This document shows positions 9,091-18,366 of a stretch of DNA of 64,000 bases, piece after piece. The stretch lies in contig JAVXUO010000770.1 of the NCBI GenBank assembly GCA_033065855.1, forward strand, positions 248,001 to 312,000, given 5' to 3'. Below the pieces are notes generated by a model. That model did not search any database. It saw nothing but the letters and a program-made list of their open reading frames with translations, and was not told the origin of the DNA. The position numbers were made by a program, and so were the translations under genes. The stretch's first letter is position 1. Each line of letters starts with the position of its first letter. This stretch comes from Escallonia rubra. Lineage: Eukaryota > Streptophyta > Magnoliopsida > Escalloniales > Escalloniaceae.

Positions 9091-12019
9091 ACCCCGAAAC
9101 TCTATTTGCCGTCATGAATAATGAAGGGAAAAAAGGATTGTTTCTACAAAACAACGATCTTTTTAAGGGCGACCGCAAGTCGATTGATGTCGTAACAGTT
9201 AAGGCATCAATCCATTCTCTATTTATGGTTTCGCTAAAAGGTCTCCCAACCACATCACCGAAATTATTTCTGCGTCGCTTAGCCCATGGAGACAATCCCA
9301 GCAAACTACACTGAATAGGTTCACATTTCAGGCCGCCCCTAGATCTAACGCCAAAAGTCTCAATAGCAGGTCTAAACAAGGATAAAACCTCTAGTTTACA
9401 CCGTTTGAAACGCGGTTTATCACCCAACGTTGACCGATGAAATAAAGTCGAAATCCGTTTACGTTTTTTAGTGCATAGTGACAGGAAAGACAAAGAAAAC
9501 AAGTAGTAAAAATAAGCTACTACAGCAATAATGGATAGCAACTGAATAAGAGAGATCTTTAGGGAACCTGGTGATGGGGGAAAAAGATCAGAAATCTCCA
9601 GTCGGCGTTTCTTGCAGCTTATTTCCTTAGTTAGCTTATAATCAACAGGACTTGGTCGTTTGCCAAAAGGAGTGAGATCAGACATATTCCGGAGAGAGTC
9701 ACTATCATACGAATTAGGTGAATCATTCTTCTTGCTTGTCAGTGGATAAAAAGTGGGATTAGCATTTGATTCCTCCTCTTCAGATTCATACTCAGGAGCC
9801 GAAAAACCTTTGCACTTGGTAAGAACTAATTGATTTTGTCCTTCTTTCACTGTCACATCAACAGTCATTTTGTTATTATAAGCAAGTTGTTCCTGCAGGG
9901 AAAGACCAAGATAGGAGATGGTAGGATTTGCCATATTAGGATGGATCGTAAGAGTCAGATCCTTCCTAAGTTGATCCATGGTAAGGTTCAGGTCCTGAAG
10001 AGATGTGTCCATATTGAAGCTAGACAAAAGATTCATAGAACTTGAGGATAAAAGGAAATCCTGCTGTTGATAATCCAAACCGTGTAAAGGGAGCATGGTT
10101 TTGGAGAGAGATAGATGTGCCTGTATTGTATCCATACCCTTTATAAAGGAAGCATCATGCTGAGAAGATTCTCCAGTAAGTCTATGAGTCTGATTGAAAG
10201 GCAAACTCGTGAGTGTTGCTGGGAAAAATAAAGCAGATGAAACAGCTGGGCTTTCAGAGGAGAAAGAGTCAAGTTGGAAGCCCATCATCCGAGGCCCATA
10301 AATACTATTGTGAAGGTCAATTTTAAAGAGAATGTGGTTTGGGCTCTGGCCATGGACATAGAGCCAATTCGGGGGCCCATAAGCAATATTGACGATCTGT
10401 CTAAAAGAAAATCCATCTTCATCTCCTGTAGGATCAAGAGGTACAGCAAGTGGCCGAAATATCTTGGATAAACAATCATTTAAATATGATTCTGGGGATC
10501 CAGAGGGGATTTGGCAATCTGGCCAAAATATATGTAAAGATTTAGCGGATGTCGTGGCCGCTTCCTGACAGTGAATTTCAGCAAGTGGTATACACGGCAA
10601 TGATGGTGAATCTTCGGACCAGATTTTCGCCTTTGGCTGTAATGATGACAATAATTCCACATCAGGCCGGTCTTCCTGTTCCGACGCCGGTTCCCCCCCA
10701 GTTTCCGGCGAGTCTGAGCATTCTGAGATGAGTCCATCTTCTGAATCGTCGGAGATGGTGATGACCTCCTGTGTAGTAGAATCATTTGAATCAGTAGTTT
10801 CTTCTTCCGATGACTCAAAGGCATCTTCCATTTCTACATCTTCATTTCCGCCATTTATGTTCTCAATGTCCAGATTTGCATTATCCATCATGGCCGGGAC
10901 AAACCCATCAACATGATTGACATCCGCTATTGTCTGATCTATTGCCTGTAGAGGCCCAACAGCTTCCTCTTCACCCTCCATGGCATCTTCTGGGACTGGC
11001 ATTTCAGAATTTTCCCCCGATTGAGAAGCCACATTACTACCATTATCAGAATGTGCATTATCATCATCAGAATGGAAGGAGTTGGATGCCGTCTCAAAGG
11101 ATAAGTCATCACTAGACACCACCGAAGGGGCAGGAGAGAATGCATCAAATAGGTGCGTGAGATGAATACCAGTGGCATCTGCGGAGATAGCAATACGCGA
11201 AGATCTATTCCAATCAGAATTCGGTAAGGCCCTTAAAGATTGTGCGAACATCGGATGGTTGTTAAGGTAGTAAGTAGCAAACAGGTCTGGTGCCGGCAGC
11301 AATGCATTCCTCTTTGCAAGCAGTTCTACTACATCTACTGGGGATGCTCGACAGTCAAGATTTTCATGGCCAATACACCCGCAACGATAACAAGAGATAA
11401 ACACCCGTTCATATGTGCAATCCAACTTAACCCAACCAGCCCCGTCAAGCAGTGTAATAAAAACAGCAGGCAGCAGGGGTAAATCAACAAACACCCGGAT
11501 TTTGATACGAAAATAGTCAGTATATTGCACACGCTGCTCCGACCAATCAATCTCAAGTAGATGCCCAGCTGCCCACCCAATCTTTTCCGCCAGCGAAAAA
11601 TGATAACAATCGCTCGGGACATTACTAACCTGCATCCATAAGTCTGCCGTCTGAAACTTTACGGTAGCATAAATTACGTGAGGGAACCATGGTTGAAGCA
11701 GTAACAAAGCGCCAAAGAAATTCCACGGACCGTTGTTGAGGATGAGCAGGGCATCAGTCGGTGTCGAAAACTGGAATAAGAAAACAGAAGGGAGTTTGCG
11801 AACTTGAACAGGGCCTTGCAAGAACCAACAATCTCTGACCCGTTTCTGAATTTTCTTTTGTGAGAAGGTTCTCTTGTCAATGAACTTACCGATAAGGACC
11901 AAGTTTTTATCCTCACGCTCATTGTGAACAAGCTGCGGATTGAGCGGGATCATGACCGTGCGGAGGTCAAGAGTGTCCCCTTCAGGGACATTTAAATCAT
12001 TATGGTAAGGGTCAGCCAT
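9005..12019 (-). CDS. LINE ORF1: DUF4283 / CCHC nucleic-acid-binding protein
   Basis: 1004 aa from the ATG at 12019; the frame is open slightly further upstream but without an ATG. DUF4283 covers residues about 35-175, and a CCHC zinc knuckle (CYRCGCIGHENLDC) lies at 210-223. This is the usual plant LINE ORF1 layout, where the protein coats the element RNA. A long acidic, low-complexity middle follows (about 310-470), then basic clusters (CKKRRLE, TKKRKR, KRRRNN) that could be nuclear localisation signals. One strongly hydrophobic segment at about 822-848 (nt 9476-9556) looks like a membrane helix, which is odd for an RNA chaperone. At 1004 aa the protein is long for plant ORF1, mostly through the tail. 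Confidence 0.88.
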   Translation of the reverse strand: MADPYHNDLNVPEGDTLDLRTVMIPLNPQLVHNEREDKNLVLIGKFIDKRTFSQKKIQKRVRDCWFLQGPVQVRKLPSVFLFQFSTPTDALLILNNGPWNFFGALLLLQPWFPHVIYATVKFQTADLWMQVSNVPSDCYHFSLAEKIGWAAGHLLEIDWSEQRVQYTDYFRIKIRVFVDLPLLPAVFITLLDGAGWVKLDCTYERVFISCYRCGCIGHENLDCRASPVDVVELLAKRNALLPAPDLFATYYLNNHPMFAQSLRALPNSDWNRSSRIAISADATGIHLTHLFDAFSPAPSVVSSDDLSFETASNSFHSDDDNAHSDNGSNVASQSGENSEMPVPEDAMEGEEEAVGPLQAIDQTIADVNHVDGFVPAMMDNANLDIENINGGNEDVEMEDAFESSEEETTDSNDSTTQEVITISDDSEDGLISECSDSPETGGEPASEQEDRPDVELLSSLQPKAKIWSEDSPSLPCIPLAEIHCQEAATTSAKSLHIFWPDCQIPSGSPESYLNDCLSKIFRPLAVPLDPTGDEDGFSFRQIVNIAYGPPNWLYVHGQSPNHILFKIDLHNSIYGPRMMGFQLDSFSSESPAVSSALFFPATLTSLPFNQTHRLTGESSQHDASFIKGMDTIQAHLSLSKTMLPLHGLDYQQQDFLLSSSSMNLLSSFNMDTSLQDLNLTMDQLRKDLTLTIHPNMANPTISYLGLSLQEQLAYNNKMTVDVTVKEGQNQLVLTKCKGFSAPEYESEEEESNANPTFYPLTSKKNDSPNSYDSDSLRNMSDLTPFGKRPSPVDYKLTKEISCKKRRLEISDLFPPSPGSLKISLIQLLSIIAVVAYFYYLFSLSFLSLCTKKRKRISTLFHRSTLGDKPRFKRCKLEVLSLFRPAIETFGVRSRGGLKCEPIQCSLLGLSPWAKRRRNNFGDVVGRPFSETINREWIDALTVTTSIDLRSPLKRSLFCRNNPFFPSLFMTANRVSGFVSQQPLHLPWVRSCPISSCSTKDDSDL

Positions 12020-12331
12020 GTGGAGTAATGACAAGTCCAAAGGGAAAGTTTGTCGGTCCGAAAGCAGCACACGAAAGTGCAGGGGAGAAGGATAAAGTCA
12101 GTGAAAATCAGCAAAAGAGGAAAACAGAGTGGAAAGGGACAGCAGAAAGTGGGTGTGAAGTAAAAGCTTGATCTGAAAGTAGGTGGAAGATTAAAGTAAC
12201 GAGCAAATAAGAACAAAGAAGACCTTTGACATGTGAGACCAGTTTGAAATACGCTCAACGGAGAAGACATGAACAAAGACGGAGGAGAATTCTGACACTA
12301 CAGTGCTTTCTCCTTAAAGAGAGGTTTTTTC
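12020..12331 (-). other. LINE 5' UTR / presumed internal promoter
   Basis: The segment between the 5' target duplication and the ORF1 ATG. L1-type LINEs carry an internal RNA polymerase II promoter here. No specific motif is recognised. Confidence 0.55.
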
Positions 12332-12346
12332 GCATCACCTGCAATT
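12332..12346. repeat. LINE target-site duplication, 5' copy
   Basis: GCATCACCTGCAATT, identical to 4722-4736. It marks the intact 5' end of the LINE. Confidence 0.93.
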
Positions 12347-12960
12347 GATCCATTATCTTGTGTGCATATATATGCAGGTATGCAGCGAAGCATTTGCATT
12401 TGCGCTATCTTTATCATGTACTAGTTTTTGCACACGGGAACAATAACTGTTAAAGTACCGATTCAGAGATCTCGTACTTGTATGCTTAACACCAAAAACA
12501 AAAATTGATAGTGACAAAAAAATAATTAAAAAATATTTTCACCTTTATATATGAGTTTTCCTACTAATTTTCGTTGTTAAAAATAATCTTGAGTAATAAT
12601 TGTTAGCTTTTAGCAACAAATGAATATGAAAAATAACATATGAAATGGTTGAAATAGTATGTCTACTCTAATAATAATAATAGTGATTATACTAATAATA
12701 ATAACCCGTGTGTTGAGATTTGTATTATTTAAGATTACCAAGAAAAGAGTAAAGATATATAACAAATGATTGAAAACAAAAATGGGTGAGTAAACTATAT
12801 ATATAAATTTGCAAGAAATAAAAGGAGGGAGATTATGTTAATTAGAAAAAAAACAGATAGAGAATATTGGACTTCTCTAAATAATAGAAAAGATTAAAGG
12901 AAATATATAGATAATTAGTTTGGACAAATCTTAGGAATTAATAGAATTGCAAGATGTAAA

Positions 12961-12969
12961 TAACATTTT
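12961..12969. repeat. Pack-MULE target-site duplication, left
   Basis: TAACATTTT, identical to 14144-14152. Nine base pairs is the Mutator-superfamily signature. Confidence 0.88.
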
Positions 12970-14143
12970 GGGCAAATTACACTTATACCCTGAGGTTAGG
13001 GTATAATTACAGTCAAGGACAACGAGTTTCAAAATGTAACATTCCGTGACCAAACACTTTTAAAATGTATGTATCAGTTGTGTCCATCCGTCAGGTTTCC
13101 GTCCAAAAAGTGTATTTTTTTAATGATATCAGCAATACATATTTTTAAAATGACGATACTACCTCTTGTACTGTATATACTAAATATTTTTAAAATTTTT
13201 AATCTTTGATTTCAGCCTTAATTTGAAGATTAGGGTTTTAAAACCCAAAAATTGATTTGTTCCCTATTTAAAAATTTCTCAATTTGCAGTCCATTTCATC
13301 AAAATTAAAAATTTCTCAAGTCACAATGTATCACCTTGCAAATTTGCAAATTAGAATTCTGTTGAAACCCTAATTTACAAATTGGGGTTTTCTTGAAACC
13401 CTAATTTGCAAATTAGAATTTTGTTGAAACCCTAGTTTGCAAATTGGGGTTTTTTGAAACCCTAATTTGCAAATTAGGGTTTCAAGAAAACCCCAATTTG
13501 TAAATTAGGGTTTTGTTTGCAATCCTTATAGTACAACTGGAGGATCTCAATGTCATCGTCCTCGGTCGAGGCCAACCCGGCGGCGACGCCGAAAGCCTCA
13601 TCCTCGACGCGGCGGGCGATGGTGGTCGCCTCGTCTGCGGGAACCGGGCCGTAGCGCTTGGAGAGAATAGAGGGGGCGGAGAGGGTCTTGTTCAGGCGGC
13701 TGAGGACGGTGTCGCGGATACGCTGGGTGGGCGGCCAGATGCTGAAGGAGACGCTGACCTTCTCCGGCTGGCTTTACGGCGGTTGGGAGTCCAGGGTGAG
13801 GGTTTCAGCTTCGGCGGCCATGGAGGTTGGGGTGTTTGGATCTTGCGGTTATTGTGGGCTCTCTTCCTGTTTGGCTACAGGTTTGGGCGGGCGGGGGGGG
13901 GGGGGGGTGGTGGGGGGAAGGGGGTTTGAAGAAAAGTAATAGCATTAATGACATTAAAAATAAGATGAAATAATGGCATTAAAAAAAATAAGATTCCAGC
14001 TTAGGGGCAATATAGTCTTTTAATTAAAACCGTTAGGGTTTTTAAGATTCCGTTTGGTCAACGGACATATGTGTAATTTGTCCAAACTATTGTCCTCGCC
14101 TGTAATTATACCCTAACCTCAGGGATATAAGTGTAATTTGCCC
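12970..14143. mobile_element. Pack-MULE carrying a WPP-domain gene fragment
   Basis: A 1174-bp non-autonomous Mutator-like element. Its terminal inverted repeats are about 55-60 bp, beginning GGGCAAATTACACTTATACC at the left and mirrored by the sequence ending ATAAGTGTAATTTGCCC at the right. Identical 9-bp target duplications (TAACATTTT) flank it. The interior holds repeated AAACCCTAATTTGCAAATT motifs (13225-13515) and a GC-rich segment (13520-13900) unlike its AT-rich surroundings, which is a captured host gene fragment. No transposase is present. The second copy of the surrounding repeat keeps an unoccupied site at about 14917-14926. Confidence 0.88.
13521..13821 (-). pseudogene. Captured MAF1 / WPP-domain protein fragment
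   Basis: Read on the minus strand from an ATG at 13821, the product begins MAAEAETLTLDSQPP, meets an in-frame TAA (13776-13774), and then continues in the same frame with a WPP domain: SVSFSIWPPTQRIRDTVL, LSAPSILSKRYGPVPADEA, ARRVEDEAFGVAAG, DDDIEILQLYYK. WPP proteins (MFP1 attachment factor; Arabidopsis WPP1/WPP2) sit at the plant nuclear envelope and help tether RanGAP. Apart from the one stop, about 100 codons are open, with no intron. The flank up to about 13900 may be captured 5' UTR. It is probably a recent capture of a real MAF1 gene elsewhere in the genome; expression is unknown. Confidence 0.85.
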
Positions 14144-14152
14144 TAACATTTT
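14144..14152. repeat. Pack-MULE target-site duplication, right
   Basis: TAACATTTT, identical to 12961-12969. Confidence 0.88.
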
Positions 14153-14196
14153 TAAGTGGGACGTGTTGACATAGAATAAATTGAACTCAAATTGAA

Positions 14197-14231
<35 letters not shown>

Positions 14232-14365
14232 CTCCAAATCATTATTACAGAAAGGTGATTAAATTCAAAAAAAATTCAAACAGTCAAAATATAAAAGTCC
14301 GCTAAGAAAGTGTTAACGTAGGGAGGTGTGTGACCACTTTATATTATCTTCTACTTTCATATATA

Positions 14366-15150
14366 ACTACTTTTGATTATGTGCATTGCACACGAGAATA
14401 ACAACTGTCAAAGTACTGATTTCTAAATCTCGTACTTGTATGCATAATAACAATAACAAAATTGATACTGACAAAAAAAATCAATTAAAAAATAGATTTC
14501 ACCTTTTCATATGAATTTTTCTACCAAATTTTGTCGTTAAATATGAACTTGAGTAATAATTGTTAATTTTTAGCACAAATAAATATGAAATTATTGAAAT
14601 AGTATGTTCCAGCTAATAGCAATAATAGTGATTATACTAATAATAACAACTCGTGTGTTGAAATTTGTATTATTTAAGACCACTAAGAAAAGTGCAAAGA
14701 TATATAACAAATGACTGAAAATAAAATGGGAGAGTAAACTGCATATATAAACTTGTAATGAAATAAAAGGAGGGAGATTATGTTAGTCAGAGAGAAAAAT
14801 TGAGAGAAAATATTAGGCTTCTCTAAACAATAGAAAATATTAAAGATTAAAGAGAATACATGAAGAATTAGTTTTGACAAATCATAGGGATTAATGACAT
14901 TGCAAGATATAAATAACATTTTTAAGTAGACATGTTGACATAGAAGAAAGAAAAATATAAAATCTATTTAGTTGATGAAATTTCAAATGGTAAAAAGGAA
15001 ATCAAATCAAACAAATAAGAGAGAGTGAGAGAGAAAAAAAGAATTCAAATAAAAAGTGAATAAGTTCAAAAATATTCTCAAAAAGTCAAAATAGGAAAGT
15101 TCACGTGGCGAACTAAGAGAGTGTCAGGCGGTGACGTGACCACTTTCTCT
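14366..15150 (-). repeat. Helitron-like repeat, copy 2 (uninterrupted)
   Basis: Direct repeat of 12420-14365 without the MULE. On the minus strand it ends with a short hairpin, TGTGCA-A-TGCACA, about 15 nt before an AGTAGT end, resembling a decayed Helitron 3' terminus. It is bounded on the right by a TA/CA microsatellite (15161-15190). No coding sequence is seen. Confidence 0.5.
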
Positions 15151-15187
15151 TAGTTTCAGTATATATATATATACACACACACACACA

Positions 15188-17191
15188 CATATACACTACC
15201 TATAAAAGTACGAATACTGTAAATTATTTTTGGAGGTTTATGTCATCCGTTAATTACGCCAATAACAATTATACCCTCCATTTATGATTCCTTTTTAAAT
15301 TTGGTTAAAATTAAATGAGTATTGGATAATGAACATATTCTAAACATTGGGAAATGAAAAGTCTCATGACAAAGAAAAACAAAAACAAAGAAATTTTTTT
15401 ATTACTCCCTTTCTAATTTGGTTGAAATGAAATAAACATTGGAGAATAAATGTTCTCTAAATATTGGGTAATGAGAACTGTGATATATATTTTTTTTTCT
15501 TGCATTTCTGTGTTAGTAAATAATTAAATAATTATAAAATCAGAAAAAGAAAAACCAAAGAAACTGAAATACGTGAAAATCAATTAAGAAACAAAAAATT
15601 GTTGAAAAAACAAAAACAGAAAAAAAAATTAAAAAACAAGGTTAATATGCATCAAAAATGAAAAAAAAAATAAGGCTTAAATACGACGCAAGTTAACAAC
15701 AGTTTTATATAGAAATTGTACTGTTATTTAAAGCGAGATTACTGACTATTGGAAACAAAGAAGAACCATAATACTAAGCATGCAAAAGATGCTGCAAGAA
15801 AGTTACAATCACATAAAAAGGATGGGCTTGTAAGGATGAGAAATGTGAACTTCCAATATCTTATGAATCAAGGTAAACTAGAAAAATTAAGAATATTTGT
15901 TTATTTTAACAGAAATATTGTTGATTCAATGATATTAATAAAAGTAGGTATATGCTGAAGCTGGTTGTAATTGAAGACATTCAACAGACATTCATAATAT
16001 TGTTCGACGCAAGCAAAATTTTAATTGGATGTCCAGTCTCAAAATTGATACAATCAAAGAAGGTACACAAATTCATAACTATATGCCTTGTAAAAATTTA
16101 GGCAAGAACGACGTCTAACACTAAAAATTACACGCAAAATGGAAAGAACCTTGAGAAAATGGAAGGGCGAGAATTCAACTTCATCTTTATGATGGACAAA
16201 AAGACTGAAAATGACAGAATCTGAGCAAGGCTGGTAGCACATGAAGTTCAAGAATATTATTCAACACAAGAAAATGATGGAAACCATCCAATGACAGCTG
16301 AAGATCCGGTGCACAAAAAAGAAGATCACTTTAATGAAGGCTAAAATGATATTATATAATAAAGTAAAACTGCATCTTCTCATTGTACATGCTAAAAGCT
16401 GAAAGCCTACTGCCTGCATCATGAGTGACTCTCATAACACAAGATTTTTGATTTTATGCACATTCACTGCATCTTATTATTGAAATCATAAACGTACATT
16501 AATCATAACATTCTTATATATTGTTTTAAGTATAATTGATTTATATACACATGCATAGTAATTGTCAATATTGTGAGTGTTGGTTTGTGGCTTGGACATA
16601 TGTAATGTTTCAAACAACTTTTCATTAATTGTTCGCTAAAAACTCTATTTCCCTCTTTTGGTGTTTAAAGAGAAAAGGAACTGACCTCATCCATCAATGC
16701 CGCAATCAACAGACAATCGTTCTCTCTTTGTAAACTTCTTTCTTTAAACCAAAAAAGAAAAAAGGAAAAAAATTGTTTTTCTAAGGCTTTGATCTTCTTT
16801 CTTGTTTCTTATTCAATGGAATTCTTTTTTATTTTTTTTTAAAAAAATCTTTATTTTTGTCTTCTCGTGATGAATAGGAAAAAAAATTCTAGAAAGCTCA
16901 CAAAACCAAACCAAATTACAATAAAATGATGAAACTTATAAATCTTAACTGTATACCATAAACCAATATAACAGATTATAAAAATAAAGACGTAAATTGA
17001 TTCTTTTAGTTTCTTTATTTATTTTTCTTTTCAACAGTAACATCAAACATTTCTTCAATCCAGATACCTGCAAAGAAGATTTCCAAATATTGATCACAAT
17101 TGCAAATATTAAATATACATTTCTTCTAAACAAGTCACAAAAGAAATAAGAACATAATTGAATTATATTGTTGCACGTGCTCCATACTAGT
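15188..17191 (+). mobile_element. Helitron, 2.0 kb, non-autonomous
   Basis: The left end (CACTACCTATAAAAGTACGA) matches the 5' end of the better-preserved relative at 43061, which starts TCTATACTACTTATAAAAG. The right end is a hairpin remnant (TTGCACGTGC) followed by CTAGT at 17187-17191, as Helitron 3' ends require. About 550 bp at the left and 150 bp at the right match the minus-strand element at 42170-43061. The middle (about 15740-16960) is private to this copy and includes an RPA1-like patch. No Rep/helicase is recognised. Confidence 0.7.
15970..16230 (+). pseudogene. Possible RPA1-like (OB-fold) fragment inside the Helitron
   Basis: 15970-16062 translates to IEDIQQTFIILFDASKIL, then IGCPVSKLIQSKK. 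This resembles the C-terminal OB-fold of plant replication protein A 70-kDa subunits (a 'V-D-x-T-FxLFDxxxxxLLG' pattern). It is followed by a GT that could be a splice donor. A second open stretch (GREFNFIFMMDKKTENDRI, to about 16226) may be the next exon. RPA1-like genes often ride in plant Helitrons. The match is short and the call tentative. Confidence 0.4.
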
Positions 17192-17415
17192 GTGTATGTC
17201 TATATATATCACCTCAAAAATTACACTCGATCACATCTACGTGCAACGCACGTGCTCCATACTAGTGTGTGTGTGTGTGTGTATATATCACCTCAAAAAT
17301 TACTCTCGATCACATCCATGTGCAACGCACGTGCTCCATAGTAGTGTGTGTTTGTATATATCACCTCAAAAATTACTCTCGATCACATTCACGTGCAACG
17401 CACGTGCTCCATACT

Positions 17416-17418
<3 letters not shown>
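17171..17418 (+). repeat. Tandem array of Helitron 3' termini
   Basis: Four units at about 75-bp spacing. Each ends in a hairpin (ACGTGC-AAC-GCACGT or variant), then GCTCCATA, then CTAGT or a variant: 17187-17191, 17262-17266, 17341-17345 (GTAGT), 17414-17418 (CTATT). Between them are TATATATCACCTCAAAAATT and TGTG runs. The first unit is the end of the 15188 Helitron. Confidence 0.75.
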
Positions 17419-17457
<39 letters not shown>

Positions 17458-17458
17458 A
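17419..17458. repeat. (GT)n microsatellite
   Basis: An uninterrupted GT run following the Helitron-terminus array, ending in TATATATAA. Confidence 0.9.
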
Positions 17459-18270
17459 TTTGTGGTGTTTCTTAGTTTCAGAATATTATGAACTACTATA
17501 TTGTTGGCCTCAGTACCATTCTATAAAATATTTTATACAACTTGAGAAGAATGTTACCATTTCACCACACACCAGACGCATACCTACAATTTAACAAACT
17601 TGCTATTATCTTATGGGCAAAATCATAGTTAATTTGTTCTTCCTTGTGCATATTTGATCCTACATACCTACACATTTCTTTCTTTTGTACTTGTTGACCA
17701 TTCATGCTTACCTTTTCCCGGACCTCCTTCAGCATTAATAATATTGCATGTACTATTTCTTAATTTTGTTTAATGTAAAGCTTTTAAATTATAAAGTACT
17801 TCTTAATAACAGTATCTTGACGTTTAGGCCTACTCTAGTCTCATCAACTAAAACTATATTATTCAAAAATAGTATGCACAATGAGACTTCATCCTAAATA
17901 TACTTGTAAGCTTGTTAATAACACAAGTAAAGACTTACGAGCTTAAAGCTAACCATTAGAGAAATCCATTCGTAATTGAAACTCAGTACTCGTTCCATCA
18001 GTTGTTCTCACACTAGTAATCACCCTCTCACACTAGCAAAGAGATATACTTTTGTTGCTAAAAATCTTACAAGTGTTACTAAAATGCGTGATAAATGCAC
18101 ACCTAAAGATATTTGGAGCCGAACTTGTGATTTTTGGTTCCATCATACAATAGAGGAATTAATGGCTAATTAGACCATTAACAATTAAATGTTTCCATTG
18201 CGATCCTTTTCAATAATTGTTAGTCAATTGTTAATAAATTTGGGATAGCTTTGTTAGCACTCTACATGTA
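17459..18270. other. Intergenic, no feature recognised
   Basis: AT-rich, with only short random ORFs and no repeat ends recognised. Confidence 0.5.
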
Positions 18271-18272
18271 AT

Positions 18273-18275
<3 letters not shown>

Positions 18276-18351
<76 letters not shown>
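18276..18351. repeat. Compound (TA)n(TG)n microsatellite
   Basis: A TA run followed by a TG run, then a CG-rich tail (18351-18366). Confidence 0.95.
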
Positions 18352-18352
<1 letters not shown>

Positions 18353-18366
18353 GGCGCGCGCGGGCG

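Larger units (their letters stand above)
4737..12331 (-). mobile_element. Full-length L1-type LINE with 15-bp target duplications
   Basis: A 7.6-kb non-LTR retrotransposon on the minus strand, complete from 5' UTR to poly(A). The 3' poly(A) appears as a T-run at 4737-4751. A perfect 15-bp direct repeat, GCATCACCTGCAATT, flanks it at 4722-4736 and 12332-12346; this is the target-site duplication of target-primed reverse transcription. ORF1 (DUF4283 and a CCHC knuckle) and ORF2 (endonuclease, reverse transcriptase, zf-RVT, degenerate RNase H) are both uninterrupted. The 5' UTR is 12020-12331 and the 3' UTR about 4752-4908. The identical duplications and open frames point to a recent insertion. 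Confidence 0.95.
12420..14365 (-). repeat. Helitron-like repeat, copy 1 (split by a Pack-MULE)
   Basis: About 770 bp once the inserted MULE (12970-14143 plus one target copy) is subtracted. It aligns along its length with 14366-15150 (shared blocks: GCACACG start, ATCTCGTACTTGTATGC, ATTGATA-TGACAAAAAAA, GGAGGGAGATTATGTTA, AACATTTTTAAGT, GTGACCACTTT). Read on the minus strand it ends in a CA-rich hairpin remnant and CTAGT at 12424-12420, like a Helitron 3' end. No protein is encoded. Alternative: an unclassified tandem duplication. Confidence 0.5.

Noticed and set aside
13225-13515. AAACCCTAA runs as an interstitial telomere
   Set aside because: The motif alternates with TTGCAAATT and occurs in both orientations; not a regular TTTAGGG array.
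12420-15150. Direct repeats read as LTRs of a retrotransposon
   Set aside because: No TG...CA ends, primer-binding site, polypurine tract or internal coding; the space between is a Pack-MULE with its own target duplication. No other LTR element was recognised in the window.
17190-17594. 134-codon Cys/Val/His-rich ORF
   Set aside because: It runs through the Helitron-terminus array and GT repeats; repeat-driven.
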